NCBI RefSeq assembly: GCF_003026455.1
Contig: NZ_PYMB01000003.1
Location: forward strand, 62,001-126,000
DNA from: Photobacterium rosenbergii
Lineage (GTDB): Bacteria > Pseudomonadota > Gammaproteobacteria > Enterobacterales > Vibrionaceae
Direction of reading: 5' to 3'
DNA: 64,000 nucleotides
Each line of letters starts with the position of its first letter. Positions within the stretch are counted from its first letter, which is position 1. This document shows positions 52,520 to 62,320 of this stretch, in pieces. The translations under genes and the position numbers were made by a program. The notes beneath the pieces were generated by a model that was given only the letters and a program-made list of their open reading frames with translations, made no database searches and was not told the DNA's origin.

Positions 52520-53722
52520 TTATTGCTTAATGAGCTTGTCGGTTACAAATGGGCGATTTCTGGCCAGTAACCATAGCACACCGCCGGTGAGACCTACGAC
52601 AAACTGAAGGATACCAAGGTTTTCAATCAGCGATTCGGGACGGATGGACACCAATACCATGCCTAGCGATCCGCAAATCATGCCACAGAACTGGATTAAT
52701 GCGACAGCCGAGCCCGTATCGCTGTCTTGCTGGTCAAGCATCAAGTTCGTACCCGGTACACGCATTGTGATAACCATTAAGGTTGCTGGCGCTGCGATTA
52801 ACGCAAATACCAACGGCGATGTATGACCGATGGTTACTGTTAATACGCCTGCAGTTGCGAGAAGGAAAAAGCACAGGGTGATGATCTTCTGGACTGGAAT
52901 AAAGCGTGATAGCTTCATATAAATCGTTGGGCCGAATGAAGCACACAGTGCATTGAATGAGAATGCGTAGCTAAATTGTTGTTCGGTAAGTCCAAAGCCA
53001 TTGATATAGATATATGAGCCGGCAGCTAGAAATCCCATCATTGCTATTGGTGTTATTGAGAAAATCACCAGCAGTGCAACGAATCTAGGGTTCTTCATTA
53101 CGACACCAAGTCTTCCCCACGAGCGTAGGATCGAACCGTTGTACTTAGCTTCAAGCGTCTCTTTATAACAGAATGCGAGTACAGAGGCGAAGGCACCAAA
53201 TACTGCCAGTGTAACAAACATCATCCGCCATGAAGCGATCTTCAACAGGAATGCGCCAAGAACCGGAGCGACCATCGGGGCTATAATGACCAGTGACATA
53301 ATGGTCGCCATGATCTTTTCGCGCTCACGACCATCAAACAGATCTTTAACGATAGCAGTAGCGACTACGGTGACGGCACTACCAGCAAAGGCTTGGATAA
53401 TGCGTGCGCCGATCAACTGTTCAATGCTTCCTGCCATTGCACACAAAATACTGGCAATGATGTACCCGCTGATCCCAACGAATAAGATAGGTTTACGACC
53501 AAACTTTTCACTCAGTGGCCCCCAGAATAACAAGCCAACCGCATAAGTGACGAAATAGCTACTGAGCGTAAGGTTTACCATGGACTGATTTGTGTTGAAC
53601 ACGTTGACCATTTGCGGCAATGCAGGTAGATACAAGTCAATCGTCAGCGGAGGGAAAGCGCTGATGATTACGAGGAAAAATAACGTACCGGATTTCCCCA
53701 GTATTGGTTGGGATTTTTTCAA
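52520..53722 (-). CDS. Bcr/CflA-family multidrug MFS transporter
   Basis: 400 residues, 12 helices. The N-terminal DHA1 pattern (SAFPPLTIDLYLPALPQM), motif A GPLSEKFGRKPILFVG and motif C (MAPVLGAFLLKIASWR) are clear. Exports drugs such as bicyclomycin-type compounds in relatives. Monocistronic; a perfect hairpin follows the stop. Confidence 0.9.
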   Translation of the reverse strand: MKKSQPILGKSGTLFFLVIISAFPPLTIDLYLPALPQMVNVFNTNQSMVNLTLSSYFVTYAVGLLFWGPLSEKFGRKPILFVGISGYIIASILCAMAGSIEQLIGARIIQAFAGSAVTVVATAIVKDLFDGREREKIMATIMSLVIIAPMVAPVLGAFLLKIASWRMMFVTLAVFGAFASVLAFCYKETLEAKYNGSILRSWGRLGVVMKNPRFVALLVIFSITPIAMMGFLAAGSYIYINGFGLTEQQFSYAFSFNALCASFGPTIYMKLSRFIPVQKIITLCFFLLATAGVLTVTIGHTSPLVFALIAAPATLMVITMRVPGTNLMLDQQDSDTGSAVALIQFCGMICGSLGMVLVSIRPESLIENLGILQFVVGLTGGVLWLLARNRPFVTDKLIKQ

Positions 53723-53902
53723 ATGGATGCTCTCAATGTATGACCGACAGGGCTTTATCAGTCACTTGGGTTGACTGGACGCTTTTGCAGTAGAAGCAAA
53801 ATTTGGTTGATTATATCAACTATGTGATTGTCTGTATTGATTCGAATCAACTTGCTTGGTAATGCGTGTTCCCATCGAGATGCGGAGGTAGTTCGGGTAG
53901 CT

Positions 53903-54097
53903 TTAGTTTTTATAATAAATGGCGTTGTACTCTTCTCGACTGCATTGATACTCAATACCGTTTTTTTCACAGTAATAGGGTGTTTCCATTGAATCCATAT
54001 CAGAAACAATTAGCCAAAAGAACGCTATTTGTCCGACACCGGCTAAAGCTAACAGTAAAGTTATTGCTATCAATATCTTAGGAAATATACCGCTCAT
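53903..54097 (-). CDS. Small membrane-anchored protein
   Basis: 64 residues. An N-terminal helix (ILIAITLLLALAGVGQIAFFWLIVS) is followed by an acidic periplasmic tail with two cysteines (YYCEKNGIEYQCSREEYN). AAAGG precedes the ATG by 6 bases. It lies between the transporter and the GGDEF-EAL gene. Function unknown. Confidence 0.6.
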   Translation of the reverse strand: MSGIFPKILIAITLLLALAGVGQIAFFWLIVSDMDSMETPYYCEKNGIEYQCSREEYNAIYYKN

Positions 54098-54153
54098 GAA
54101 GACCTTTGTTGACGTGACTAATATAGGTGATGAGCGATGGATAGTATCAGGTA

Positions 54154-56244
54154 TTAAGCACTGACTTCAAACGAGCGAGTTTTGACCTGCATCTTTTTGT
54201 CTATAACCCACTCAAATGCGGTTTCGTATGGCATAGGTTTAGCGTAATAGTAGCCTTGTCCTAATTCTATTTGGTATTTAGCTGCCAGATCATGGTGAAT
54301 ATCCTGTTCGATCCCTTCTAAAACGATTGTAAAGTTAAGCTCTCTAGACAGTTTAGCTATTGATCGTATAACGGCGTCTGTTTGTTGTTTAGTCGGGGCA
54401 TCAAGGGTAAATGATTTATCAATTTTTACTGTGTCGAATTGTTGGCTAAGTAAAAGATCGAGTGAGGCATTACCGGTGCCGAAATCATCTAACTGAAGCG
54501 AGAAGCCAAGCTCATTCAATGTTTGCATTGATTGTAGGGCTTTGTGCTTATTTTTGAAAATAGCCGTTTCTGTTAGTTCTAGTGGGAAATGTTCTGGAGC
54601 TAGACCTTTACTGATTATTTTTTGATGTAAGGTTGTAATGAAATCAGCATGCTCGAGTTGTACAGCAGAAACATTAATTGATACAGAGAGTTTATAGCCT
54701 GCATCAAGAAGTCTTTTATGAAACTCAATAGCATTATCGATGACGAAATTCCCAACCTCAACAATATCCGTGGATTCTTCTAACAAGGGAACAAAGAGCT
54801 CAGGACTAATAAAGCTTCCGTCTTTTTTCCTCCATCTCAGCAATGCTTCGAACCCTTCAACTAAACCTGTTTGGATATTGATTTGTGGTTGAAACCATAC
54901 ATCAAACTCGTTGGCCTCTATTGCGAGTTTGAGTTGTTGGTTGATGACAAAGTCGTCTCTACTGAGGTTACCAATCTGGGTGGTGTATAATACGATACCA
55001 GAAGTTTCGACTTGGTGCTTTTTAGCGTAATACATGGCAGTATCAGCATTCGCGAGTAATGTATTAGCTTGCGCCCCATCTTCAGGGTAGGTGGCAATAC
55101 CGACAGAGCAGCGAACTCTAACTGTCGATTTTGCAAGTTGGATAGGTTGACTTAATTTGTGTCGAATGGCCCGAGCTAAATTTATTGCACGTTTCTCGCA
55201 GTTGCTAAGGTAGAGAATTGCAAACTCATCACCACCGATCCGTGCGACGACATCATTGTCGTTTAATTGCCCTTTGATAAGGCGCCCAATACAGCGTAAT
55301 AACTCATCACCCACAGAATGGCTGAGATTGTCATTGATTGACTTAAAGTTATCGATATCAAGGAACATGAGAAAAAGTTTCTCTTGTTCCCTTTTCTTTA
55401 AATCAAATAACTCGCTTAAGCGTCTGCGGTTAGGTAAACCCGTTAAATAGTCAGTACGAGCGAGTGTGTTAGCATTTTTCTCTGCCGTTCTTCTCATTTC
55501 GACTTCTGATTCAAGCGCGGCTTTGCTGACGGTAGTTGTTTTTAAGTCATAATACATAGACTCAATATCGCTGGTTAATTGGTACCACTCCTGGATATGT
55601 GACTTTCGGAAATCGATGACCTTATCGCCCCGCCCAATGCGATAGAGTAAATGTTTCACAATTTTAAGTGGTGCAATAAGGGCGGAATGTATGACCGCTA
55701 GCAGCAATATGGCTAAGGTTGTGATGATGGAAAAAATGATCCTTTGATTAGCAGTCAGTTTAGATAATTCACTGGTTGCTGTCTTTCTGATTTCCTTGAT
55801 CAGTTTGTTTAGATGGGTGATTAGGTTTTGATTATATGTATTGAGGTTGATCGTTATCCAATGAGTATCGTTGCTACTGGTGGCACCTTGCAGTAATGAA
55901 AATTGCTTTCTAATTCTAAATATGTCGGCCTCAATACGTTTAGATATGGAGTGATCATTAAGGTTGGTAGACAATAATAACTGTTCATATTGTTGCTCGA
56001 CACTATTGAGTGTTTTCGCCCACTTCTCCAAAGAGTCAGGTGATTGCCTGAAAATGTAATCGGCAACAAAGACATTTAACCTATTCGTTTCTTGTGTAAG
56101 GCGAAAGGCTTGTTCATCAATGTTTATAACTTCTTCCCTGATTTGGTTCTGTTTCTCAGAGACATAGAAGAGGGCAAAGATAAACCCTGTTAGTAGGATG
56201 ACAAAAAGGGCGATGATTTGCTTGATACTAATCTTCATATGCAA
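54154..56244 (-). CDS. Membrane GGDEF-EAL c-di-GMP turnover protein
   Basis: 696 residues. A helix at about 8-27, a periplasmic helical sensor (about 28-165), a second helix (about 170-190), a HAMP-like linker, GGDEF at about 265-430 with intact signature ARIGGDEF, and EAL at about 440-685 with FEALLRW, ELTETAIF and QLDDFGTG. Both catalytic domains look complete, so it could make or break c-di-GMP depending on input. Its start overlaps the 3' end of the substrate-binding lipoprotein gene by 17 bases, which implies coupled translation and a shared signal. Confidence 0.9.
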   Translation of the reverse strand: MHMKISIKQIIALFVILLTGFIFALFYVSEKQNQIREEVINIDEQAFRLTQETNRLNVFVADYIFRQSPDSLEKWAKTLNSVEQQYEQLLLSTNLNDHSISKRIEADIFRIRKQFSLLQGATSSNDTHWITINLNTYNQNLITHLNKLIKEIRKTATSELSKLTANQRIIFSIITTLAILLLAVIHSALIAPLKIVKHLLYRIGRGDKVIDFRKSHIQEWYQLTSDIESMYYDLKTTTVSKAALESEVEMRRTAEKNANTLARTDYLTGLPNRRRLSELFDLKKREQEKLFLMFLDIDNFKSINDNLSHSVGDELLRCIGRLIKGQLNDNDVVARIGGDEFAILYLSNCEKRAINLARAIRHKLSQPIQLAKSTVRVRCSVGIATYPEDGAQANTLLANADTAMYYAKKHQVETSGIVLYTTQIGNLSRDDFVINQQLKLAIEANEFDVWFQPQINIQTGLVEGFEALLRWRKKDGSFISPELFVPLLEESTDIVEVGNFVIDNAIEFHKRLLDAGYKLSVSINVSAVQLEHADFITTLHQKIISKGLAPEHFPLELTETAIFKNKHKALQSMQTLNELGFSLQLDDFGTGNASLDLLLSQQFDTVKIDKSFTLDAPTKQQTDAVIRSIAKLSRELNFTIVLEGIEQDIHHDLAAKYQIELGQGYYYAKPMPYETAFEWVIDKKMQVKTRSFEVSA

Positions 56245-57214
56245 TCACCGTTTGTCGTAACGGGGCTATATGCTGTAATACATCGGGTCTTAACGAGGTA
56301 GATGAGGAAAACGACTTACCTTTACCTTCATCGACACCATGAGAGATGAGCCATTCCATTTGACGTTCAAGTAACGGGAGCAATGGTTGATAGAGTGACA
56401 CTTCCCATACGCTGTCATTATGAAGGATACTCAATTGCTTAGGTGTGGTTTTTAAGCTTTGGCTCAGGGTTAAATTGACTTGTTCAGGTGCGATGTGAAA
56501 TAAACTCTCGGCCTGAATCATGGATTTGACAAACTTGCTCAATATTTCATCAGCGACCCGGTCATGGGCAAGCATTAATTCATGCTGAAGGTAGACCCCA
56601 GGGAAGAAGGTTAGTTGCGCTTGGTGATCACTTTTAACCAGTAGATCGGCGATTAATGGCTCCCGTGTGGTAATAAAATCACACTCACCATCGAGAAGCC
56701 TGTCATTGAGTTCTGAGACTTTATAAAACTGGTAGGTAACATTCTGAATCGCGTTTCTTTCTACCAGGACTTGGCCGAAGAAATGAAGCGCAGATAAGTA
56801 TTGGGTGCACAGGGTTTTACCTGCCATAGCTTGAATATCACCCAATGGTTTCATACTAGCGATGGCATTGAGATTGTCGGAATCAAAAACGGAAGCAACA
56901 ACACGGTAGTCTGGTAAGGAATGTTGATTCGCTAGGTAGGCGATATCAGCTGTAAAAATGATATCAGCATCTACTTCATTGTTGATCACAGAGAGAATAG
57001 CCAATTTTCCACTGAGCTTTTCTTCAATATCAACGGAGATATTGTGCTGTTGAAAGTAGTGCTCACTATCAGCAATGCGTAATAGCCCGGTTCCAGGTTG
57101 TACGCCGGTGACAACAGAAACCTGAGATGTGTCTGTAGCTATATTTTGCTCTGGTTGATCGTCACTACAGCCAACCAATGTAATGAATAGAAATAAAGCG
57201 GCCACTACTTTCAT
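56228..57214 (-). CDS. Substrate-binding-protein-like lipoprotein (NMT1/THI5-like)
   Basis: 328 residues. Lipobox LVGC gives Cys17 (FITLVGCSDDQPEQ). The mature part has the type II periplasmic-binding fold of the NMT1/THI5 kind: TGVQPGTGLLRIADSEHYFQQHNI, LAILSVINNEVDADIIF, AGKTLCTQYLSALHFFG, DGECDFITTREPLIADLL. No ABC permease or ATPase gene is nearby. The gene overlaps a transmembrane GGDEF-EAL gene instead, so it probably acts as a ligand-sensing partner rather than in import. Confidence 0.78.
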   Translation of the reverse strand: MKVVAALFLFITLVGCSDDQPEQNIATDTSQVSVVTGVQPGTGLLRIADSEHYFQQHNISVDIEEKLSGKLAILSVINNEVDADIIFTADIAYLANQHSLPDYRVVASVFDSDNLNAIASMKPLGDIQAMAGKTLCTQYLSALHFFGQVLVERNAIQNVTYQFYKVSELNDRLLDGECDFITTREPLIADLLVKSDHQAQLTFFPGVYLQHELMLAHDRVADEILSKFVKSMIQAESLFHIAPEQVNLTLSQSLKTTPKQLSILHNDSVWEVSLYQPLLPLLERQMEWLISHGVDEGKGKSFSSSTSLRPDVLQHIAPLRQTVIAYED

Positions 57215-57525
57215 TATTGAAACATCCTATTTGTTTTCAATTACCTGTGTGTAATGTTTTCTATTTCAATATTAATTTGACTTCCAATACCACTAATGAC
57301 TGATTCATCAATAAGTTAAAGTGATAACTTATACTTTAAGGTTAGGACAGTTGCTCTAAAAGGCATAAAAAGATGTCCAGCTTTCTCTACACGGTTTCAA
57401 TGAGTAAAGACCGAGGCATAATGGGACGGAGAGTGATTGCCTAAGACGGCATGGTAGTGGAAAGGGTTACTTTTATATAAAAAAACGGAGCCTCGGCTCC
57501 GTTTTTAGAAATACGCTGTTAGCGA
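57215..57525. other. Intergenic region upstream of the SBP-like gene
   Basis: Holds the promoter area of the substrate-binding gene and the gsk terminator (57481-57506). No open frame or RNA gene recognised. Confidence 0.5.
57481..57506 (-). terminator. Rho-independent terminator of gsk
   Basis: Stem AAAAACGGAGCC / GGCTCCGTTTTT with a tight loop; T-rich on the exit side for the minus strand. Lies 20 bases beyond the gsk stop. Confidence 0.85.
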
Positions 57526-58830
57526 TTAACGTTCCCAGTATGCCTCTTCCAAGCAGTCTTCACGCTCTGGTAGGCCACGTGAGAGGCGAGGGGCGTGTTG
57601 GGTCAATACTTCATAGCTTACACGGTTTGAGTATTGGCAAATCTGGGAGAACGAAGAGTAACTTAGGAAATCACCAACGTGTTTACCTGAGTTAGGCACG
57701 TTCGCCTTGTGGAAACGGTTTGCAGACATGTCGTGAAGCAGTGCCGAAAGGGCAGCATCACCTGCGCCGTTGGTGTTTTTGATTTCAACCGGACCACCAA
57801 GGTATGGCGCGATGTGTGAATAAACACGGATTGGGTTTTCGCACGACGCCTTTCTCATTGGGCGGCTGAATTCGTACTTGTTGAAATCAGCAATCTGGCC
57901 AGGCAAAAGCGGAAGGGTAGATTCGCGCTTTAAATCGTCATCGGTGTAACCAGCCATGTATAGGCCTACAGGACCAGCAGTACAAAGGACAAGGTCAACC
58001 CACTCAAGGGCTTTATCTGCAGCAACAAGCGGATCTTTTTCACCGGTTAGTGCTTCAGCTTCCTCTTCGTTCATCGCAACACAAGTTACGTGTTCTTTTA
58101 GGAAGTCGATCCACCAATCTTGCATGCCTTCAATGACATACTTGGTACCTAGGGTTAGAACAACAGGTACGTTGTGCTTTTTAGCGTGCTCGATAGCCTT
58201 GAGTGCTGAATCCTTCATTGGATCGCCCGGCTTACCTCGTACCAAGTAGGAGGACAAAACCAGCGCAGAAGCATTTTCAAATGCAGTTTCAGGAACGAAC
58301 TCAGGCTTAAGCTGATTCATTTCCCCTTCATTGATCGCAAAAGTGCGTTCACCGTCTTCGGTGATAAGGGTATAGCAGCGACCAATAGGGCCTTCAACAG
58401 GTTGCAAGAAATCTAGATCCATGCGGCTAGAGGTATTGCATAGGTAGCGGTAAGCGTAAGAACCGATTTTTAGGTCTTGGCTCATCACACCAAGAAGAAT
58501 CGACTTGTCATCCGCAAGAACAGAGTAGTTGTGTAGGGTGTTACCAATGGTATCACCTGGGTACTCATGGCTGATAAGGTTGCGTTCTTTCAGCTCTTGG
58601 TAAAGCAATTCTGCTTTATCTTCAGCAAGTACCAGTGAATGGCCTTTGCTTAGGTTGTGGCGTGCCAGGAAGTCATCGTCGATACGCGCTTCGATATCTA
58701 CGATAGTTTGGCCGACACCCACAAGGTGAGTACGAGATAGCGGATTTTCTTGCTGGATTTGAGCTACTAATGGATCGCGGGCATTAACTGGGAAGTAATG
58801 CTTTGATTTACGCTGACCAGGGAATTTCAT
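57526..58830 (-). CDS. gsk: Inosine-guanosine kinase
   Basis: 434 residues, the full Gsk length. The start MKFPGQRKSKHYFPVNARDP and the PfkB-fold signature IKNTNGAGDAALSALLHD (catalytic Asp) identify the purine nucleoside kinase, which phosphorylates inosine and guanosine with ATP for salvage. Cytoplasmic, single-gene transcript with its own terminator. Confidence 0.95.
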   Translation of the reverse strand: MKFPGQRKSKHYFPVNARDPLVAQIQQENPLSRTHLVGVGQTIVDIEARIDDDFLARHNLSKGHSLVLAEDKAELLYQELKERNLISHEYPGDTIGNTLHNYSVLADDKSILLGVMSQDLKIGSYAYRYLCNTSSRMDLDFLQPVEGPIGRCYTLITEDGERTFAINEGEMNQLKPEFVPETAFENASALVLSSYLVRGKPGDPMKDSALKAIEHAKKHNVPVVLTLGTKYVIEGMQDWWIDFLKEHVTCVAMNEEEAEALTGEKDPLVAADKALEWVDLVLCTAGPVGLYMAGYTDDDLKRESTLPLLPGQIADFNKYEFSRPMRKASCENPIRVYSHIAPYLGGPVEIKNTNGAGDAALSALLHDMSANRFHKANVPNSGKHVGDFLSYSSFSQICQYSNRVSYEVLTQHAPRLSRGLPEREDCLEEAYWER

Positions 58831-59134
58831 GTTTGAAGGCTATCGGTTAAAGGGAATTTTGTTTCATTGTATCATAAAAATGAGATTTATATCCCACTTC
58901 ATGACGTTAAGGTGACATTTTGTGATTGGTTGCTGTTTTTTTATTCAGAATAAAATGACTGATAGTCCTGAGAGGTATAAATGCTTATTTTACAAACAAA
59001 AAAACAGCCACAATATGGGCTGTTTTTAGGAGGGTAAGGTGTAACTATACCTTAAATTTCATATTGAGCTCAATAACTACAGATTCGTGCTCTTAGTGAT
59101 AGGGCATTAAGCTGCCTTTCACAAAAAGCGCGAG
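58831..59134. other. Intergenic region upstream of gsk
   Basis: Contains the gsk promoter region and a terminator hairpin at 59000-59027 serving the DUF2786 gene. No further gene seen. Confidence 0.5.
59000..59027. terminator. Terminator downstream of the DUF2786 gene
   Basis: Arms AAAAACAGCC / GGCTGTTTTT around an 8-base loop, with A and T runs on both sides, so usable from either strand. Confidence 0.75.
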
Positions 59135-59830
59135 TTAAGAGAGCAACTTGGGCTTAAAAGCCTTCTCGCCAGCAACAGGGCGGTTCACTGAAATTGAGCG
59201 GCCTTTCTTCATGCCTTTTTCATAGTCATCGGTTAGCGCATTCATGGCTTCTTGAAGCTGCTTCTTGAAGGTTTCACGATCAAGGTTTTCAAACTCTTTG
59301 TCGATGAAATTGGTCATGCGCTTGTCGTGGTCATCGTCAGTATTGAGTTCCGGTAACTTTTCCAGAGCACCTTCAAGCCAGCCAGCAAGGAAAGATGACA
59401 CACGGCGAGTCACTTCGGCATTGCTGGTACCAGTGCCTTGGAAGCTATTTCTGAACTGGCCGGTCTGCTGATTCATTTCACGGTACATAACGTCAAAGGC
59501 AAAGGCGGCGAAGATAGCTCGTTCTGCAACACCGATAAACTCAGCTTGCTTGAGACCTTTATGGTTGGTAAGAACGCATTCCACACCAAACTTGCGGTTG
59601 ATACCACGGATGATCTTCAAGATCTGTTGGCTGATGTCGGCCGGTAGCAAGGTCTGAGTTTTGGTTTTGCCCATCTGGATAAACTCAATATCATCTTGTT
59701 CAAGACCATATTTGAGCATCAGACGATGCGCCATCTTAATCGCTTGCGCGGCTTCATTGACGTTAGCAGAGTTACCCAGCTCGAGGCATTTTGCAATTTT
59801 CTTGAGCGCCTTTCGCTTTTGTTCAGACAT
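59135..59830 (-). CDS. DUF2786 domain protein
   Basis: 231 residues. The N-terminal DUF2786 is clear (KALKKIAKCLELGNSANVNEAAQAIKMAHRLMLKYGL). A DUF7168-like core with FIGVAERAIFAAFAFDVMYREM and a helical basic end follow. Cytoplasmic; relatives occur in phages and bacteria, sometimes next to DNA metabolism genes, but the function is unknown. ATG 59830 is chosen; the frame extends 10 codons upstream without a ribosome site. Confidence 0.78.
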   Translation of the reverse strand: MSEQKRKALKKIAKCLELGNSANVNEAAQAIKMAHRLMLKYGLEQDDIEFIQMGKTKTQTLLPADISQQILKIIRGINRKFGVECVLTNHKGLKQAEFIGVAERAIFAAFAFDVMYREMNQQTGQFRNSFQGTGTSNAEVTRRVSSFLAGWLEGALEKLPELNTDDDHDKRMTNFIDKEFENLDRETFKKQLQEAMNALTDDYEKGMKKGRSISVNRPVAGEKAFKPKLLS

Positions 59831-60064
59831 TCGATTGCACCATGATGGAAAAGGGCACATATTTTAACGTGTTCGCATAGCCAGCACAATTCTCTTAAGC
59901 GGATACTTTATGCACTTTTTTTTCTTGAATTTATGCGGGCCTAGCGGTCGCTATGTATTCTCTGTATATCAGCAATTTGCAAGTACTTCGTCTTGAGTCT
60001 TGATTACGAGGTGCGCATAATAGGTTTAAGTCACTTCACAGTTTTTCTTTTGGGTATTTTTGCT

Positions 60065-61027
60065 ATGACAGCGACCTACCAATCCGTTGATGTTCCTTTT
60101 GAATATCGCCATACCTGCTGGTTCTGTGGTGAGCCTTACTTTGAGTCGTTCGCCTTTTTACCTTCACCTAATTACGATCACCAGAAGCTACCTGTGTTGC
60201 TGCCTAGTTGCCAGGAGTGCTATGGCATTTGCAAAGGTGTCAAAGCGAGTGATTTAGAGTTGCTTCGCGACAAAGTAAAAGAGCAGCTCCACCGCAAGTA
60301 CCAAAAACACCTGCAAATTGGGGTTAATTGGACCAAGGAGGAACTGGAACAGTCGGAGTTTGAAGGCAAGGCTTTAGAAGGTTTTCGCGAGAGTGCTTGG
60401 AAAATGTTTGAAATTGCCAAAGCCAGAGTGAATTACAACGGTTGGCCACTCACTATTGATGGTTTGCCCATCGCAGCACTCAGTACTAGTTTTCATGTTC
60501 AGTTTGACGGTATTACTTACACGAGTTTGAGCCACGCCGTAGAGCAATTGGCGAAGTCATACAATATTCCTCAGGAATACCTTGAGGAAGTGGTTGAAGT
60601 CGTGGGGCGTGACCGCCTTGCTTATGCCATCCGTTTTGCTAAAACGACCTATGGGTACTCGGTAGAAGAGCGTACGGCGAGCATTGATAGTTTAAAGGCT
60701 TTGCTTGCTGAAGAAGCCGCGTTGGCTATCCCTGAAACAAGTAAAGCCAAGGGGGTTGATGTCAACGTCGGTGATATTGCTGAGCTAATATTGCACCGGA
60801 CAATGATTCCGCCCCATGCGACTCAGTGGGTTTTAAAGCAAGGGATTAAAACCTTAAATCAGCTTGCTGAGCAAGAAGATGCCTTTTTTGAACACTTTGG
60901 CGCTGATTCGGAGCTAACGGCATTTACGTATTTTACTGCGATGCAGATTTACCTTGAGCATCGTGAGCTTGAACCTGAGTGGGCAGAACATCAGGACCCG
61001 AATCGGCAGTGGTTTGATAAGCTATGA
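60065..61027 (+). CDS. Conserved hypothetical protein with N-terminal zinc-ribbon-like Cys pairs
   Basis: 320 residues. Two Cys pairs near the N-terminus (TCWFCGEPYF and SCQECYGIC) could bind zinc. The rest is helical, with a long charged region (KEQLHRKYQKHLQ, WTKEELEQSEFEGK) and no catalytic motif. ATG 60065 begins MTATYQSVDVPFEYRHTCWFC; a 24-codon upstream extension is open but hydrophobic and without a clear ribosome site. Divergent from DUF2786. Function unknown. Confidence 0.7.
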   Translation: MTATYQSVDVPFEYRHTCWFCGEPYFESFAFLPSPNYDHQKLPVLLPSCQECYGICKGVKASDLELLRDKVKEQLHRKYQKHLQIGVNWTKEELEQSEFEGKALEGFRESAWKMFEIAKARVNYNGWPLTIDGLPIAALSTSFHVQFDGITYTSLSHAVEQLAKSYNIPQEYLEEVVEVVGRDRLAYAIRFAKTTYGYSVEERTASIDSLKALLAEEAALAIPETSKAKGVDVNVGDIAELILHRTMIPPHATQWVLKQGIKTLNQLAEQEDAFFEHFGADSELTAFTYFTAMQIYLEHRELEPEWAEHQDPNRQWFDKL

Positions 61028-61054
61028 GTTAAACTAGCGATTTGAATGATAAGA

Positions 61055-61077
61055 AAAAGGCGCCAATGGCGCCTTTT
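61055..61077. terminator. Bidirectional terminator
   Basis: Perfect arms AAAAGGCGCC / GGCGCCTTTT around AAT, between the 60065 gene and the convergent DUF411 gene. Confidence 0.85.
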
Positions 61078-61096
61078 GTTATTTGATGTAGTCTAA

Positions 61097-61546
61097 TTAC
61101 TGATTATGGCGAGACCATACCATAGTGCGGCCATTCTCATCGAAGGCGAGCACTTCATAAGGATCTTTTTGGTCGCTGTATTCCATGCCTGGTGATCCCA
61201 TCGGCATACCAGCAACGGCTAGGCCAATCATGCGCTTAGGCTTAGACTCGATAAAGCGAAGAATATCTTCAGCAGGGACGTGACCTTCAAACGAATAGCC
61301 CTCAATTTCTGCAGTGTGGCAAGAGGCATATTTTGGACGAATGCCCAAGTCAATCTTAGTGGGCGTCATGTTCTCTTGATAAACCACATCTAGCTCGAAA
61401 CCGTTATCTTCCATGTGCTTTACCCACTCCTTACAGCAACCGCAGTAAGGAGATTGATAGTTCGTTCCCTTGAAAGTTTGAGCAAAAGAGAAAGCGCTTG
61501 TTGTGATCAATGCTGTTGCAATTAGGGCTTTTGAAGACAATTTCAT
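61097..61546 (-). CDS. DUF411 metal-binding protein
   Basis: 149 residues with a signal peptide (about 1-22, ending SFAQ). The DUF411 signature SPYCGCCKEWVKHMEDNGF and the metal-binding CHTAEIEGYSFEGHVPAEDI are present, ending in LAVAGMPMGSPGME with its Met-rich loop. Family members are periplasmic and linked to copper handling. The Cys-rich protein gene at 61659 lies 112 bases upstream on the same strand and may belong to the same response. Confidence 0.87.
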   Translation of the reverse strand: MKLSSKALIATALITTSAFSFAQTFKGTNYQSPYCGCCKEWVKHMEDNGFELDVVYQENMTPTKIDLGIRPKYASCHTAEIEGYSFEGHVPAEDILRFIESKPKRMIGLAVAGMPMGSPGMEYSDQKDPYEVLAFDENGRTMVWSRHNQ

Positions 61547-61658
61547 GATAATACCTGTCAGTAACGTATTAATTTAAATAACTTATGTTGCTTAATATGA
61601 AGCGTTTAGGTGCAGCCGAAATGGCTGAACGATCAGTACCTGGTCTTGAAAGACCAAA

Positions 61659-62048
61659 CTAAGCAATGACAGGAGGACGGAAGATCATTTGATTGATCAG
61701 TGGTTGGCTCCCTTCTAGGTATTTATAGTGGTGGGCACCAACAAAAGGGGAGAAAGTAAGCTCATCGGCAAGAATGGCAATAGGGATTTGTCCGGAATGA
61801 CATTGGTTGTCTTTACAACAGTTATCATCAGAGGTTGTTTTGACAATAGCGCAGGTATCGCCGGTATCAGAAACGGCAAAGCTCATTACTGCTCCCGTGC
61901 TGCAACAATGGGACATAACTGCCGCTGGGCTACAGCCGTGGCCGCTGTAGGGCGCTTGGCTGGCAAGTGCTGGAGATGCGTACGATGCTACTGAAACAGA
62001 CAGCATCAGGAAGATGACAATTTTAGCAATCATCTTTTGTAAGCGCAT
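61659..62048 (-). CDS. Exported Cys/His-rich protein
   Basis: 129 residues with a signal peptide (KMIAKIVIFLMLSVSVASYAS). The mature part has eight or more Cys in close groups (GHGCSPAAVMSHCCSTG, DNCCKDNQCHSGQ), which suggests metal or disulfide binding. ATG 62048 is preferred to the upstream in-frame starts (62090). Sits upstream of the DUF411 gene on the same strand; a joint copper role is plausible but not shown. Confidence 0.65.
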   Translation of the reverse strand: MRLQKMIAKIVIFLMLSVSVASYASPALASQAPYSGHGCSPAAVMSHCCSTGAVMSFAVSDTGDTCAIVKTTSDDNCCKDNQCHSGQIPIAILADELTFSPFVGAHHYKYLEGSQPLINQMIFRPPVIA

Positions 62049-62320
62049 AACAACCCTTGGTTTGGTGGACAAGCACATTATATCCATCATTTCTGGAATT
62101 GGACAATCTCAGTCTCAAGAAAGGGCACTATTTGGACAAAAAATGACAAGCCTATGAATGCCCGCTTGTTTTTTGTGAAATACCGGCCACCCCTTATGTG
62201 ACGTGGGTTTGAAAGCCTTCAAGCCTTACTTTTCTCTGACAAAACAGATTTAAGGATCAGCTTAAATAAGTGCAACGAAAAAATACAAGTGCGCTAGGCA
62301 CAGGGCGCAAGGAAACTAAG

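Noticed and set aside
53758-54009. 83-residue minus-strand frame
   Set aside because: It overlaps the better supported 64-residue membrane protein gene in another frame and lacks a ribosome site.
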